From positions 121,297 to 185,296 of the forward strand of contig NZ_BMQF01000019.1 in assembly GCF_014647975.1 (NCBI RefSeq): 64,000 nt of DNA, written 5' to 3'. Position 1 is the stretch's first letter, and each line of letters opens with the position of its first letter. Position numbers and translations under genes: made by a program. Source of the stretch: Streptomyces fumigatiscleroticus. Lineage in GTDB: Bacteria; Actinomycetota; Actinomycetes; Streptomycetales; Streptomycetaceae. Below the pieces are notes generated by a model. That model was given only the letters and a program-made list of their open reading frames with translations, had not been told where the DNA came from and made no database searches. Positions 9,448-17,445 of this stretch are shown piece after piece.

Positions 9448-11462
9448 GGGCGCGGATACGGAAGGCTGAGGATCACCACGCCCAGCGGATCCAGCGTGAG
9501 CGGCTCGCCCGCCCCGGTCCGCCTGCCGGTGAGCAGATCGGTGGCGGTGGCGTGCGCGGTCAGGCGGGCGGGCTCCCGGCCGTGGTTGAGGAGGAAGAGC
9601 AGCCGGGTGCCGTCGGGGGCGGTACGCGTGGCGGTCTCCAGGGCCGGGTGGCCGGCGTAGGGGCCGATCAGGTCGTGGCGGGCGAGGACGCGGCGGACGA
9701 CGTGGTCGACGCCCGGCTGGTCGAGGTCGGTGGCCACGTACCAGCCCTCGCCCCGGCCGAAGGCGTTGCGGGTGACGGCCGGGGTGCCCGCGTAGAAGTC
9801 GGTGCCGTAGGTGCCGACCGGCTCGGCGCCGCGCTCCAGCACGATCTCGAACACGAGCCGCGCCTCGGCGCGGAACTCCCCCAGCCGCACGGACTGGACG
9901 AACTCCGGCGGGCGGGCGTCCCACTCGTCGACGCGGACGCCCATGAGCGGGGCGAGCGGGCCGGGCACGTCGGTGAGGAAGGCGCGGTCGTGCTCGTCGG
10001 CGCGGCCGGAGAGGAAGGTGGCCAGCACCGTGCCGCCCCGCTCGGCCACGGCCTCCAGGCGGGCCGCGAGGTCGCCCTTGACCAGGTGCAGGACGGGTGC
10101 CAGGACCACGTCGTAGGGGGTGAGGTCGGCGGTCTGCGGGACGACGTCCACGTCGGCGCCGGCCTCGCGGGCGGCCCGGTAGTAGGCGTGCACGGTGTCC
10201 TGGTAGCGGACCAGGCGGGAGGGGCCGTCGGAGGTCTCCAGGGCCCACCAGCTGTCCCAGTCGAAGAGCAGGGCGGTACGGGCGGGGGTGCGGGCGCCGA
10301 GCGTCGCGTCGCCGAGGGCGGCCAGCTCATGCCCCAGCCCGGCCACCTCGCGGAAGACCCGGGTGTCGGCACGGCCCGCGTGGCCGATGACCGCGCCGTG
10401 GTACTTCTCGCAGGCCCCGCGGGAGGCGCGCAGCTGGAAGTACAGGGCCGCGTCGGCGCCGTGGGCGATCGCCTGGAAGGTGGCCAGGCGCAGCTCGCCG
10501 GGGCGCCGAAGCGGGTTGACGTCGCGGCAGGCGGTGGTGGACGGCGTCTGCTCCATCAGCCAGAAGGGGGCGCCGTCCTTCAGGCCGCGCATCAGGTCGT
10601 GGGCGAGGGCGGGCCAGGTCGGCGGGGCGCCCAGGGGCGGATAGTTGTCCCAGGAGGCGAAGTCGAGGTGGGGCGCCCAGCGGTGGTAGTCCAGGGGGCG
10701 GTACATGCCCATGAAGTTGGTGGTGACGGGCGTGTGGGGGTCGTGGGCGCGGATCGCCTCCTTCTCGGCGGTGAAGCAGCCCAGCAGGGCGTCGGTCATG
10801 AAGCGCCGGTAGTCCAGGGTGAGGCCCTGGAAGGCGGTGTGGTCGGGGCCGCGCCAGTGCTCGGTCAGCGCGCTCGGGGGCTCGATCTGGTCCCAGTCGG
10901 TGTAGCGGTGCGACCAGAAGGTGGTCCACCAGGCGTCGTTGAGGGCGTCGAGCGTGCCGTGCCGCTCGCGCAGCCAGGCGCGGAAGGCGTCGGCGCACCG
11001 GTCGCAGTAGCAGGCGCCGCCGTACTCGTTGTTGATGTGCCAGGCGAGCAGGGCGGGGTGGTCCGCGTACCGTTCGGCGAGGCGGCCGGCGAGGGCGGTG
11101 GACAGCCGCCGGTACACGGGCGAGCCGGGGCAGAAGTTGTGCCGCTGGCCGTAACGGTGCCGGCGGCCCTCGAAGTCGGTGCGGTTGACCTCGGGGTACT
11201 TCTTGGCGAGCCAGGGCGGCAGGGCCGCGGTGCCGGTGGCGAGGCAGACCTGTCTGCCCTCCTCCGCGGCCCGCTTGAGGACACGGTCGAGGACGGTGAG
11301 GTCGTAGGTGTCCTCGGCGGGCTGGGTGAGGGACCAGGAGAAGACGCCGACGGTGAGGGTGTCGATGCCGGCCTCGGTGAACAGGCGGTGGTCGTCGTCC
11401 CACACCCGCTCCGGCCACTGCTCGGGGTTGTAGTCGCCGCCGTACCGGATCCTGTCGCTCAT
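9393..11462 (-). CDS. GH42 beta-galactosidase
   Basis: A 689-residue glycoside hydrolase of family 42 without a signal peptide. It starts MSDRIRYGGDYNPEQWPERVWDDD. The acid/base is Glu146 in HINNEYGG, with Cys residues of the GH42 metal site just after (CYCDRC). The nucleophile is Glu304 in FWLMEQTPS. The trimerisation domain (about 400-600) and C-terminal beta domain follow. The ATG overlaps the stop of the DUF624 gene (ATGA), so it is the last gene of the importer operon. Specificity could be galactoside or alpha-L-arabinopyranoside, which would suit decorated hemicellulose. The 3' end overlaps GH67 by 55 bp on the opposite strand. Confidence 0.9.
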   Translation of the reverse strand: MSDRIRYGGDYNPEQWPERVWDDDHRLFTEAGIDTLTVGVFSWSLTQPAEDTYDLTVLDRVLKRAAEEGRQVCLATGTAALPPWLAKKYPEVNRTDFEGRRHRYGQRHNFCPGSPVYRRLSTALAGRLAERYADHPALLAWHINNEYGGACYCDRCADAFRAWLRERHGTLDALNDAWWTTFWSHRYTDWDQIEPPSALTEHWRGPDHTAFQGLTLDYRRFMTDALLGCFTAEKEAIRAHDPHTPVTTNFMGMYRPLDYHRWAPHLDFASWDNYPPLGAPPTWPALAHDLMRGLKDGAPFWLMEQTPSTTACRDVNPLRRPGELRLATFQAIAHGADAALYFQLRASRGACEKYHGAVIGHAGRADTRVFREVAGLGHELAALGDATLGARTPARTALLFDWDSWWALETSDGPSRLVRYQDTVHAYYRAAREAGADVDVVPQTADLTPYDVVLAPVLHLVKGDLAARLEAVAERGGTVLATFLSGRADEHDRAFLTDVPGPLAPLMGVRVDEWDARPPEFVQSVRLGEFRAEARLVFEIVLERGAEPVGTYGTDFYAGTPAVTRNAFGRGEGWYVATDLDQPGVDHVVRRVLARHDLIGPYAGHPALETATRTAPDGTRLLFLLNHGREPARLTAHATATDLLTGRRTGAGEPLTLDPLGVVILSLPYPRPQQMRRPRSSGTPDLRKK

Positions 11463-12139
11463 ACGGTGAAGTTCTCCCGGGTCTCGGTGATCACCGGTCG
11501 GCTGCTGTGCAGCAGGGAGAGCAGCAGCGGGGCGGTCAGCAGGGCGGGCAGGGCCTCGGTCAGCAGGGCGGTGAGGCCTCCGGCCAGGACCAGCAGCGAG
11601 GCGGCGCCCAGGGTGGCGCGGCCGTGCCGGAGCAGGAAGTACGCGGCCAGGCGTGCGGTGTCGCGGGCGCGGAAGGTGAACAGTGAGGTGAGGACGAGGG
11701 CATGGGCGCCCCAGAGCAGGGAGCCCGCGCCGACGGCCGCGAGCAGCGCCGCCCACCAGCCGGGCAGGCCGGTCGCGGAGAAGTGGGTGAGGGTGAAGGC
11801 GATGAGGGTGAGCCAGCCCAGCAGGGGTGCCCACAGCTTCAGCGCGGGCAGGGCGTTGAGCCGGAAGCCGCGCCGGTAGGCACGGAAAGGGTGCAGGTCG
11901 GTGAGGTTCCGGCCGCGGTGGTGCAGGGCGTGGAGCGCGGCGGACAGGGCCGGGCCGAGGGGCAGCAGGCAGAGCGCGGCGAGGGGGAGGTTGGCGGGGT
12001 CGGGGCGGAGCAGGAAGAGCGCGGCGAGTCCCGGTGAGGCGGTCACGAGCAGCAGGAACTCCACGGTGACCAGCGTGTGGACCAGGGCGGCGGCGCGGGA
12101 GAGGGGGCCCGCGCCGAAGGCGACGGTGGGCGCGCTCAT
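11459..12139 (-). CDS. DUF624 (YesL-like) membrane protein
   Basis: A 226-residue integral membrane protein with about five hydrophobic spans and short basic loops (RAYRRGFRLNALPALKLWAPLLGW). The pattern and context match the DUF624/YesL family, which in firmicutes accompanies LplA/LplB/YtcP-type importers and is of unknown function. It overlaps its neighbours at both ends by ATGA (12136-12139 and 11459-11462). A part in assembly or regulation of the importer is a guess from context only. Confidence 0.75.
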   Translation of the reverse strand: MSAPTVAFGAGPLSRAAALVHTLVTVEFLLLVTASPGLAALFLLRPDPANLPLAALCLLPLGPALSAALHALHHRGRNLTDLHPFRAYRRGFRLNALPALKLWAPLLGWLTLIAFTLTHFSATGLPGWWAALLAAVGAGSLLWGAHALVLTSLFTFRARDTARLAAYFLLRHGRATLGAASLLVLAGGLTALLTEALPALLTAPLLLSLLHSSRPVITETRENFTV

Positions 12140-12609
12140 CGCGGCTCCCCGCCGGGCAGCCGCCGCTCGTCCCCCCGGGGCGGGCTCTCGTCCCGGACCG
12201 GACCGATCTCCGGCAGCCGGGGGGAGGCCGTCTCGTCCGCGTTCTGCCAGAAGTCCGGCAGGCCGGGTTCGTTCCGCACCTCCACGGGCCGGGTGCGCAC
12301 CTCGTCGAGGCCGTGGCGGTCGACGAGGCGGGCCGGGGCCGCCCGGACCGGGGCGGCCCGCTCCTCGTGGTCCGACGGCGGGGTGACGGTGCCCCGCCAC
12401 CGGAACACCGTCCGCGCGCCGGGGGCCGGTTGGGCGGGCATGAGGCCGAGTCCGAGGGCGCGGATGCACCGGAGGCCGCTGTCTCGCTGGAGCAGGGCGA
12501 GGGAGTCCTGGTGGTCGCGGCGCGGGGCGAGGCGGAGGCGGCCGGTGCCGACGCGGGCGCGCCGGGCGTCGGGGAACCGGCCGCTCGGCCCGTCGGGGAC
12601 GCGGATCAC
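12136..12609 (-). CDS. Small arginine-rich protein inside importer operon, unknown
   Basis: A 157-residue ORF starting at GTG 12609, which overlaps the LplA stop (GTGA) with GGAG 5 nt upstream; its stop overlaps the DUF624 start (ATGA). The tight coupling on both sides is the main evidence that it is real. It begins VIRVPDGPSGRFPDARRARVG and contains VFRWRGTVTPPS. It has no membrane span, signal peptide or recognisable motif and is unusually rich in Arg and Pro. It could instead be the broken remnant of a longer gene, since the operon would normally need no such protein. Confidence 0.5.
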   Translation of the reverse strand: MIRVPDGPSGRFPDARRARVGTGRLRLAPRRDHQDSLALLQRDSGLRCIRALGLGLMPAQPAPGARTVFRWRGTVTPPSDHEERAAPVRAAPARLVDRHGLDEVRTRPVEVRNEPGLPDFWQNADETASPRLPEIGPVRDESPPRGDERRLPGGEPR

Positions 12610-14261
12610 CCGTTCTCCTTCTTGTAGCGTTCCTGGGCCTGGTTGTGCAGGTCGACGAGCCGGTCCATGTTCTTGGCCTTCAGCTCGGTCACGTAGGCGT
12701 CCCATTCGGACAGCGGGCGCTTGCCGAGGACGAACTTCAGGGTGTTCTGGGTGACGTGGTCCCTGAGCGGCGTCTCCCAGAGCGATGCCTGCTCCTGTTC
12801 CACGGACTGAAGGGGGTGGGCCGGTCCGATGGGCAGCTCCTCGCGCCGCGCCATGGCGTCCTGGAACCTCTTCTCGTCGGGGCTGAAGGAGGAGGAGACC
12901 AGCTCCCAGCTGCCGCCGTAGGCGAAGACGCCGTTGTAGAAGCCGTAGTCCTTCTGGAGGTCCTTCGGGGCGTCGGGGTCGGAGCCCATGAGGCTGATGC
13001 CGGGCTTGAGCGCGTACCGGCCGCCGGACCGGGTGTAGGTGGTGCCCTCGACGCCCCACTTGCAGAATCTCTGGCCCTCGTCCGAGTACCAGAGCCAGTC
13101 CACGAACTGCATCATCGCCACGAAGGTGTCGCTCTTGAGGGCCTTGCTGGAGACCATGACGCCGTTCTCCAGCCGGGCGCCCCCGATCACCACCTCACCG
13201 GCGGGCCCGAGCGGCACCGGGATCATCTCGATCTTCGCGCCCTTGACCTGCTTCTCCAGGTTGTAGCGGTAGTTCTGGACCAGCTCCTGGGGGTTGGCGC
13301 TGATCGCGAAGCACTTCTGCCCCAGCAGCTTCTGCACCGCCTCGTCGTCGTTCTGGGTGAAGCTCTCGGGGTCGACCAGCTGCTCCGCGACCAGTTTCCT
13401 GACGAACTCGATCATCTGCCGGAAGCCGTCCGTGGCGCCGGTGAAGACGAATTCCCCGGCCTTCGCATCCCAGCTGATGTTGTCGTACGACCAGCCGGCC
13501 CGCACGCCGTAGGCCTGGCCGAGATAGCTGAAGAGGGCGGCGGCCGGATACGGGGTGTTCTTGCTCCAGCGGTCGGAGAAGGGGTAGCGGTCCGGGTACT
13601 CCGCTCTGATCGCCCTGAAGACCTGGTACACCTCGTCCCAGGTGGTGGGCAGGGTCAGGCCGAGCCTGTCGAGGACGTCCGTGCGCAGCGACAGCGAGTA
13701 GCCGGACCTGGCCTTCTCGTGCAGGCCGGGCAGCAGGTAGAACTTGCCGTCGGCCTGGCGGATGGAGTCGATCTCCGGCTCCAGCTTCCACCGCCCGACC
13801 TTGTCGCGGAAGTTGGGCATGAGGTCCAGGTAGTCGCTGACCGGGAGGATCGCCCCCGACGACACGAACGGGACCTCCGAGGGGTGGTACGTCTTGGGGA
13901 TCAGGAACGGGGCGTCGCCCGAGCCGATGAGGACGCTGCGCTTCTTCTCGTAGTCGGCCAGCGGGACGGAGACGGGCTTCAGGGTGACGCCGGTGCGCCG
14001 GGTGAGCTCCTTCCAGAACAGCCAGCCGTTCTTCATCGGATAGACGGGGTTGTCGTTGTGCAGGACCGAGAAGGACAGCGCCTTGGCCGCCTTGAACCGC
14101 TGGCCGGCGCGGTACTCCCGCATCGCGCCGTTCCGCTTCTTCGACAGGTCCTTGGCGTCGCCGCCGTCGTCGCCGCTGCCGCAGCCGGTGAGGGCGGCCA
14201 GGCCGGCGAAACCCGCGGCGGCCAGGACCTGACGCCGTGACAGGTGCCCTGCGTTCTTCAC
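12606..14261 (-). CDS. LplA-type extracellular oligosaccharide-binding lipoprotein
   Basis: A 551-residue solute-binding lipoprotein. Twin arginines at 9-10 (SRRQVLAAAG) and lipobox LTGC with Cys27 indicate Tat export and lipidation. The mature part begins with a Gly/Asp-rich linker, then the long binding fold. Its size (over 500 residues) and permease partners are typical of the LplA/AguE group that binds aldouronates or other plant oligosaccharides. With GH67 and acetylxylan esterase nearby, glucuronoxylan fragments are the most likely ligand. It lies 45 bp downstream of the YtcP-type permease. Ligand identity is inferred. Confidence 0.85.
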   Translation of the reverse strand: MKNAGHLSRRQVLAAAGFAGLAALTGCGSGDDGGDAKDLSKKRNGAMREYRAGQRFKAAKALSFSVLHNDNPVYPMKNGWLFWKELTRRTGVTLKPVSVPLADYEKKRSVLIGSGDAPFLIPKTYHPSEVPFVSSGAILPVSDYLDLMPNFRDKVGRWKLEPEIDSIRQADGKFYLLPGLHEKARSGYSLSLRTDVLDRLGLTLPTTWDEVYQVFRAIRAEYPDRYPFSDRWSKNTPYPAAALFSYLGQAYGVRAGWSYDNISWDAKAGEFVFTGATDGFRQMIEFVRKLVAEQLVDPESFTQNDDEAVQKLLGQKCFAISANPQELVQNYRYNLEKQVKGAKIEMIPVPLGPAGEVVIGGARLENGVMVSSKALKSDTFVAMMQFVDWLWYSDEGQRFCKWGVEGTTYTRSGGRYALKPGISLMGSDPDAPKDLQKDYGFYNGVFAYGGSWELVSSSFSPDEKRFQDAMARREELPIGPAHPLQSVEQEQASLWETPLRDHVTQNTLKFVLGKRPLSEWDAYVTELKAKNMDRLVDLHNQAQERYKKENG

Positions 14262-14306
14262 GGGAACTCCTTCGTTCCGGGAACGGGTTGGGAGGAGGTA
14301 CGGCGG

Positions 14307-15185
14307 TCAGCCCTTGACCGCGCCGAGCATCACGCCCGAGACGAAGTAGCGCTGCACGAACGGGTACACGCCGAGGATGGGCAGCGAGGTCAGCACCATC
14401 GTCACGGCCTGGATATTGGCCCCGACCTGGCTGAGCTGGGCGTCGGCGGCGCCGGCGTTGCCGCCGGTGGTGGCACCGGAGATGAGGTTGCGCAGGTAGA
14501 CGGTGACCGGCATCAGCTCGGATCTGTCCAGGTAGAGGAAGGCGCTGAACCAGGAGTTCCAGAAGGACACCGAGTAGAAGAGCACCATCGTCGCGACGAC
14601 CGCCTTGGACAGCGGCAGCACGATGCGCAGCAGGATGCCGTAGGTGCTCAGACCGTCGATCTGCGCGGCCTCCTCCAGATCGCTCGGCAGGCTCTCGAAG
14701 AACGCCTTCATCACCAGGAGGTTGAAGACGCTGATCGCGTTGGGCAGCGCGATCGCCCAGACGCTGTTCTTCAGGCCGAGGCTGGTGATCAGGACGTAGT
14801 TCGGGATCAGGCCGCCGGAGAAGAACATGGTGAACACGGCGACGCCGACCAGGATCCCGCGCCCCTTGAGCTGCTTCTTCGACAGGACGTAGGCGTAGCA
14901 GGTGGTCAGGACCATGGCGACGGCGGTGGACACGACCGTGTAGAACACGGTGTTGCCGTAGTTCCGCCAGAACATCGAGTCCTGAAAAACGATCTTGTAC
15001 GTGGTGAGGTTGAACCCCTTGGGCCACAGCGTCACCTCACCGGCGCGGATCTGCCGTTCCCCGCTGAACGAACGGGCGACGATGTTCACGAAGGGATACA
15101 GGGTCACGACCACGACCAGGGTGAGGATCACCCCGTTGACGCCCTGGAAGACCCGGTAGCCGCGGGTGGGCCGGTCGACGCTCAC
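14307..15185 (-). CDS. YtcP-type sugar ABC permease
   Basis: A 292-residue permease starting at GTG 15185, overlapping the stop of the LplB-type gene by 4 bp (GTGA). It begins VSVDRPTRGYRVFQGVNGVIL and has about six membrane spans. The EAA loop reads EEAAQIDGLSTYGILLRIVLPLSK. It ends FVQRYFVSGVMLGAVKG, the typical tail of YtcP-type permeases. Together with the LplA and LplB homologues it forms the importer. No ATPase gene accompanies it. Confidence 0.88.
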   Translation of the reverse strand: MSVDRPTRGYRVFQGVNGVILTLVVVVTLYPFVNIVARSFSGERQIRAGEVTLWPKGFNLTTYKIVFQDSMFWRNYGNTVFYTVVSTAVAMVLTTCYAYVLSKKQLKGRGILVGVAVFTMFFSGGLIPNYVLITSLGLKNSVWAIALPNAISVFNLLVMKAFFESLPSDLEEAAQIDGLSTYGILLRIVLPLSKAVVATMVLFYSVSFWNSWFSAFLYLDRSELMPVTVYLRNLISGATTGGNAGAADAQLSQVGANIQAVTMVLTSLPILGVYPFVQRYFVSGVMLGAVKG

Positions 15186-16174
15186 CACAGGCTCGTCCCC
15201 ACGCTCCGGCGCGACAGCTGGTTGGCCGAGGTGATCAGCACCAGGCCGATGACCGCCTCGAACAGGCCGATGGCAGCGGCGTAGCTGAAGCTGTTGGACT
15301 CCACACCGGTGCGGTAGAGATAGGTGGAGATCACGTCGGCGGTCGGGTACGTCAGCGGGTTGTACAGCAGCAGGATCTTCTCGAAGCCGACCGCCATGAA
15401 GGTGCCGATGTTGAGGATCAGCAGCGTGATCATGGTGGGCCGGATGCCGGGCAGGGTGACGTGCCAGATCTGCCGCCAGCGGCTCGCGCCGTCGATGCGG
15501 GCGGCCTCGTAGAGGTCCTCGTCGATGGTGGTGAGCGCGGCGAGATAGAGGATCGTGCCCCAGCCGGCGGTCTGCCAGATCTCCGAGCCGACGTAGATGG
15601 TGCGGAACCACTCCGGTTCCTGGATGAAACGGATCGGGTCGTGGCCGAGCCGGCTGAGGATGTGATTGACCGGGCCGTCGGTGGCGAGCATCTGGAGCGT
15701 GATGCCGGCGACGATCACGATCGACAGGAAGTGCGGCAGATACGACACCGACTGCACGAACCGCTTCAGGGCGCGTCTGCGCACCTCGTTCAGGAGCAGC
15801 GCCAGCACGATCGGGACGGGGAAGCAGAAGAGGAGTGTCAGCCCGCCGAGCCACAGGGTGTTGCGGAACACCTGCCAGAAGGTGGGGTCGGTGAGGAACA
15901 TCCGCACATAGCGCAGGCCCACCCATTCCTCCCCCAGGATCGAGCCGCCCGGCTCGAAGCGGCGGAAGGCGATCACGTTGCCGATCATCGGCAGATAGCG
16001 GAAGACCAGGAAGAACAGCAGCGGCAGCACGGCCAGCGAGTACAGCTGCCAGTCGCGGCGCAACGCCCGCCGCCATCCGGAGCGCGCGGCCGGCCGTGTG
16101 CGGCGGGGTGCCTTCCCCGTCGGCGGCGGGTCCTGGGTGCCGGACGGTGGAGCCGGTGTGGTGGAGGTGCTCAT
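15182..16174 (-). CDS. LplB-type sugar ABC permease, first gene of importer operon
   Basis: A 330-residue permease. A 40-residue Pro/Thr/Arg-rich cytoplasmic tail precedes the first span (LYSLAVLPLLFFLVFRYLPMIGN). The EAA loop is YEAARIDGASRWRQIWHVTLPGI. The ATG at 16174 has GGGAAGG upstream. It heads a six-gene operon: LplB, YtcP, LplA, small protein, DUF624 and GH42. Unusually for binding-protein systems, the permeases come before the binding protein. Its leader carries a CGAAANTTTCG operator downstream of a near-consensus promoter. Confidence 0.88.
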   Translation of the reverse strand: MSTSTTPAPPSGTQDPPPTGKAPRRTRPAARSGWRRALRRDWQLYSLAVLPLLFFLVFRYLPMIGNVIAFRRFEPGGSILGEEWVGLRYVRMFLTDPTFWQVFRNTLWLGGLTLLFCFPVPIVLALLLNEVRRRALKRFVQSVSYLPHFLSIVIVAGITLQMLATDGPVNHILSRLGHDPIRFIQEPEWFRTIYVGSEIWQTAGWGTILYLAALTTIDEDLYEAARIDGASRWRQIWHVTLPGIRPTMITLLILNIGTFMAVGFEKILLLYNPLTYPTADVISTYLYRTGVESNSFSYAAAIGLFEAVIGLVLITSANQLSRRSVGTSLW

Positions 16175-16207
16175 GCTCGGGCCTTCCCGGGTCAGGGGAC
16201 GCGGAAC

Positions 16208-16218
16208 CGAAACTTTCG
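16208..16218. promoter_or_regulatory. CGAAACTTTCG operator in leader of importer operon
   Basis: A perfect CGAAA-N-TTTCG palindrome 34 bp upstream of the LplB start and about 25 bp downstream of the -10 box. This word is known upstream of Streptomyces xylanase and beta-xylosidase genes (the BxlR-type site), which supports a xylan-related regulon. Confidence 0.65.
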
Positions 16219-16241
16219 AGCTGGTTGCAGAATCTTGCGGC

Positions 16242-16270
16242 AACCTAGGGGTAACAGAAAGCGCTGTCAA
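16242..16270 (-). promoter_or_regulatory. Promoter of importer operon (TTGACA-17-TAGGTT)
   Basis: On the minus strand TTGACA (16270-16265) and TAGGTT (16247-16242) are separated by exactly 17 bp, a near-consensus vegetative promoter. A LacI-like half-symmetric word GAAAGCGCTGTC (16257-16268) overlaps the -35 and may be a second operator. Confidence 0.75.
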
Positions 16271-16292
16271 TGGAGCGCGCACACGGCGGAGC

Positions 16293-16303
16293 CGAGACTT
16301 TCG
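16293..16303. promoter_or_regulatory. Second CGAAANTTTCG-like operator between importer and esterase
   Basis: CGAGACTTTCG differs from the perfect palindrome at 16208 by one base. A weaker copy, CGACACTTTCT, is at 16361-16371. Both lie between the divergent importer operon and the acetylxylan esterase and could serve either. Confidence 0.5.
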
Positions 16304-16440
16304 CGTACCGCAGGTATCAACCTGGGGCAGCTGTGGAAGAAAGGGAAGGGCCGAAGGCACCGACACTTTCTTGTGTGTGCCCGCAACAATCGGCCGCCCG
16401 GTCCCAGAGCCCCGACCCGACTCCCCTGCGAGGTGCCGCC

Positions 16441-17445
16441 GTGCCCGCGTTCGACCTGCCGCCGACCGAGCTGGAACGTCACCGCCCGGCCCTCGACGAG
16501 CCCGCCGACTTCGAGGAGTTCTGGCGGCAGACGCTCCAGGAGGCCGCGGAGGCGGACCCGCTGGTGTCCGCGCGCCCGGTCCCGACCGGTCTGCGGCTGA
16601 CCCGGACCTGGGACGTGACCTTCCGGGGCTTCGCGGGCGACCCGGTGCGGGCCTGGTTCAGCCGTCCCGCCGGAACACCGGCGCCCCTGCCCGCGGTCGT
16701 CGAGTACGCGGGGTACGGGCGCGGACGCGGCCTCCCCCACGAGCGGCTGACCTGGGTGAACGCCGGGTACGCGCATCTGCTGATGGACAACCGGGGCCAG
16801 GGCGACCAGTACGGCTGCGGCGGCGACACCCCCGACCCGCACGCCGCCGCGCCGGGCGGCCCCGGCCCGGCGGTACGCGGTCTGCTCGCGCCGCACGACT
16901 ACCACTACCGGCGGCTGATCACGGACGCCGTGCGCGCGGTCGCCGCCGTACGGGCACTGCCGGGCGTGGACGCCGCCCGCACGGCGGCCGTCGGCAACAG
17001 CCAGGGCGGCGGTCTCGCCCTGGCCGTCGCGGGACTCGTCCCGGACCTGGCCGCGGTCCTGGTCACCGCGCCCTTCCTGTGCGGCATCCGGCGCGCGCTG
17101 GACCTCACCGACGCGAGCCCCTACGGCGAGATCACCGCCTATCTGTCCGTGCACCGGGGCGCCGAGCGGGCCGCCTACCGCACCCTGTCCTACATGGAGG
17201 GGATCTCCTTCGCCCGCCGCGCCCACGCCCCGGCCCACTTCGGGGTGGGCCTGCGCGACACCGTCTGCCCGCCGAGCGGCGCCTACGCGGCCTTCAACCG
17301 GTACGCGGAACTGAGCGGCGCGGACCCCCGCAAGGAGATCCGCGCCTATCCGTTTAACGGCCACGAGGGCGGCGACGCGGTGCATGTGCGCCGCCAGCTG
17401 GACTGGCTGGCCGAGGTGCTCGACGTCAGCCCAGGGCCAGCGTGA
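16441..17445 (+). CDS. CE7 acetylxylan esterase / cephalosporin-C deacetylase family
   Basis: A 334-residue cytoplasmic alpha/beta hydrolase of carbohydrate esterase family 7, removing acetyl groups from xylo-oligosaccharides. The nucleophile is Ser187 in GNSQGGG, with Asp273 (GLRDTVCPP) and His308 (NGHEGG) completing the triad; MDNRGQGDQ is also a family motif. The start GTG 16441 has GAGGTG upstream. It is divergent from the importer operon and shares an intergenic region with three CGAAANTTTCG-like sites. The last 20 bp overlap the convergent GH92 gene. Confidence 0.9.
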   Translation: MPAFDLPPTELERHRPALDEPADFEEFWRQTLQEAAEADPLVSARPVPTGLRLTRTWDVTFRGFAGDPVRAWFSRPAGTPAPLPAVVEYAGYGRGRGLPHERLTWVNAGYAHLLMDNRGQGDQYGCGGDTPDPHAAAPGGPGPAVRGLLAPHDYHYRRLITDAVRAVAAVRALPGVDAARTAAVGNSQGGGLALAVAGLVPDLAAVLVTAPFLCGIRRALDLTDASPYGEITAYLSVHRGAERAAYRTLSYMEGISFARRAHAPAHFGVGLRDTVCPPSGAYAAFNRYAELSGADPRKEIRAYPFNGHEGGDAVHVRRQLDWLAEVLDVSPGPA

